The translations under genes were made by a program, and so were the position numbers. Under the pieces are notes generated by a model. It worked only from the letters and a program-made list of their open reading frames with translations. It did not search any database and was not told where the DNA came from. This document shows positions 63,376-64,000 of a DNA stretch of 64,000 nucleotides, in pieces. This DNA is from Symbiodinium microadriaticum (Eukaryota > Sar > Dinophyceae > Suessiales > Symbiodiniaceae), in NCBI GenBank assembly GCA_001939145.1, contig LSRX01000427.1, positions 237,966 to 301,965 of the forward strand, given 5' to 3'. Position 1 is the first letter of the stretch; every line of letters begins with the position of its first letter.

Positions 63376-63934
63376 ATGTCTGATGCCTCAGCAATTCATG
63401 ACCAGGTGTTTCGTTTGGCAGTCTTTCGTCGACAATCCATTTCATATTATCGCCTCTTCAGCGTGGATGAGTTGTCAGCACGGCAGCTTGGTGCAACGTT
63501 CCCGTGGATCTCTACCACGACCCAAGAGGATAGACTCGAATGGCACGAAATCAATGAGTTGGGTCGTATTCTTCATGAACAGGTATTTTCACACTTTTCT
63601 CGGCTTGCTGTCCGCTCACCCTCCTTTTTCATTCGATCTACATCGGCATTTGGTACGACCTGGACAGGTACTTGTGCGCTTGGAGTATCTTTCACCTGCC
63701 CTACCACATCTTACAGTGCTTGCTGCAGTTTGCAAATCTTGGAATATGAGCATTGATCGGGTCGTACAGGGACAACACAATGTGAATCACCATCGACTCT
63801 TTGACCTCGCACAGCGAGGTTTCCTTACTTTTGATTGGTCGCATTCTTACCATGAAGATCGTTTCATATATCATGCGGACCTGATTCCTGAGACGCTACT
63901 CCAAAGAGTGAACAGCCCGGTACATGTACGTTAG
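63376..63934 (+). pseudogene. F-box-like family protein, member 5, with one +1 frameshift
   Basis: ATG 63376 (MSDASAIHDQVFRLAVFRRQ) parallels MSDVTFSHDFVFQYAAFRHH of the 62273 ORF. Frame 1 holds the N-terminal half up to about 63630. From there frame 2 carries HLVRPGQVLVRLEYLSPALP, VLAAVCKSWNMSIDRVV and the EDRFIYHADLIPE end, stopping at 63934. A single extra base near the T5 run of CTCCTTTTTCATTCG accounts for the break. The match to both halves of the paralogue shows it was one gene. It may be a young pseudogene, an assembly error, or a programmed +1 shift. The central part is the best F-box match in the island (YLSP-x-LP-x-L-x-x-LA-x-VCK-x-WN). Confidence 0.65.
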
Positions 63935-64000
63935 GTTGGTATCACTCCGCCGCAGGTGATTGCAAAATGTCATAAGCCTGTGCTTGAGTCCCTTCTTTCT
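63935..64000. other. Window end, no feature
   Basis: 66 bp of spacer. The array probably continues beyond the window. Confidence 0.3.

Overview
The window reads as nuclear DNA of a dinoflagellate, most plausibly of the Symbiodinium type. No single marker proves this, but three signs agree. (1) At 14048-14060 the minus strand carries ATTTTGGCTCAAG, the last 13 bases of the dinoflagellate spliced leader, at the head of retroelement-like coding sequence. (2) A class-3 lipase gene at about 36.57-35.08 kb (minus) can only be read across short introns whose apparent borders are GC-AG and GA-AG, the relaxed donors known from dinoflagellates. (3) The DNA is gene-sparse, near 50% GC, and full of micro- and minisatellites, with short unidirectional ORFs separated by pyrimidine-rich spacers.

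Left part (1-48 kb): low-density, mostly intron/intergenic DNA. The recognisable gene is the lipase. Other protein-like stretches of 20-60 codons, mostly on the minus strand, look like exons of unidentified genes (4.1, 11.7-12.2, 17.5-20.2 and 46.9-47.9 kb, among others). Repeats dominate: a 220-bp tandem repeat (2.4-2.9 kb), about 26 degenerate copies of a roughly 44-bp unit (9.5-10.7 kb), GC-rich multi-hairpin elements (15.1-15.9 kb), a nested 1.4/2.3-kb duplication with CA and TATG microsatellites (23.2-26.9 kb), TATG (27.2-27.6 kb), an interrupted trinucleotide block (28.7-29.4 kb) and a 61-base gap at 30996-31056.

Boundary (47.97-49.96 kb): about 1.8 kb of nearly perfect CTGTGTGT octanucleotide ending in an N. 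Coding potential is on the minus strand to its left and on the plus strand to its right.

Right part (50-64 kb): a compact, apparently intronless island, all plus strand and mostly coding. It starts with a gag-like ORF1 (50045-51493) joined in frame, through UGA CUAG, to a large ORF2 (51494-54346) with an N-terminal GIY-YIG-like domain and a Penelope-like reverse transcriptase whose catalytic box is YVDN. Downstream lie a proline-rich ORF, a 433-aa unknown protein, a 2OG-Fe(II) dioxygenase resembling TET/JBP-type enzymes, and a run of small ORFs. At least three of these (57.6, 62.3 and 63.4 kb), probably five plus decayed copies, form one diverged family with an F-box-like segment. Spacers of about 110-300 bp carry pyrimidine tracts and AG just before each ATG, as expected if one precursor is cut up by spliced-leader trans-splicing. 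Whether this island is one large retroelement with cargo genes or a Penelope-like element inserted beside a tandem gene family cannot be decided from this window. It is the part most likely to hold something undescribed.
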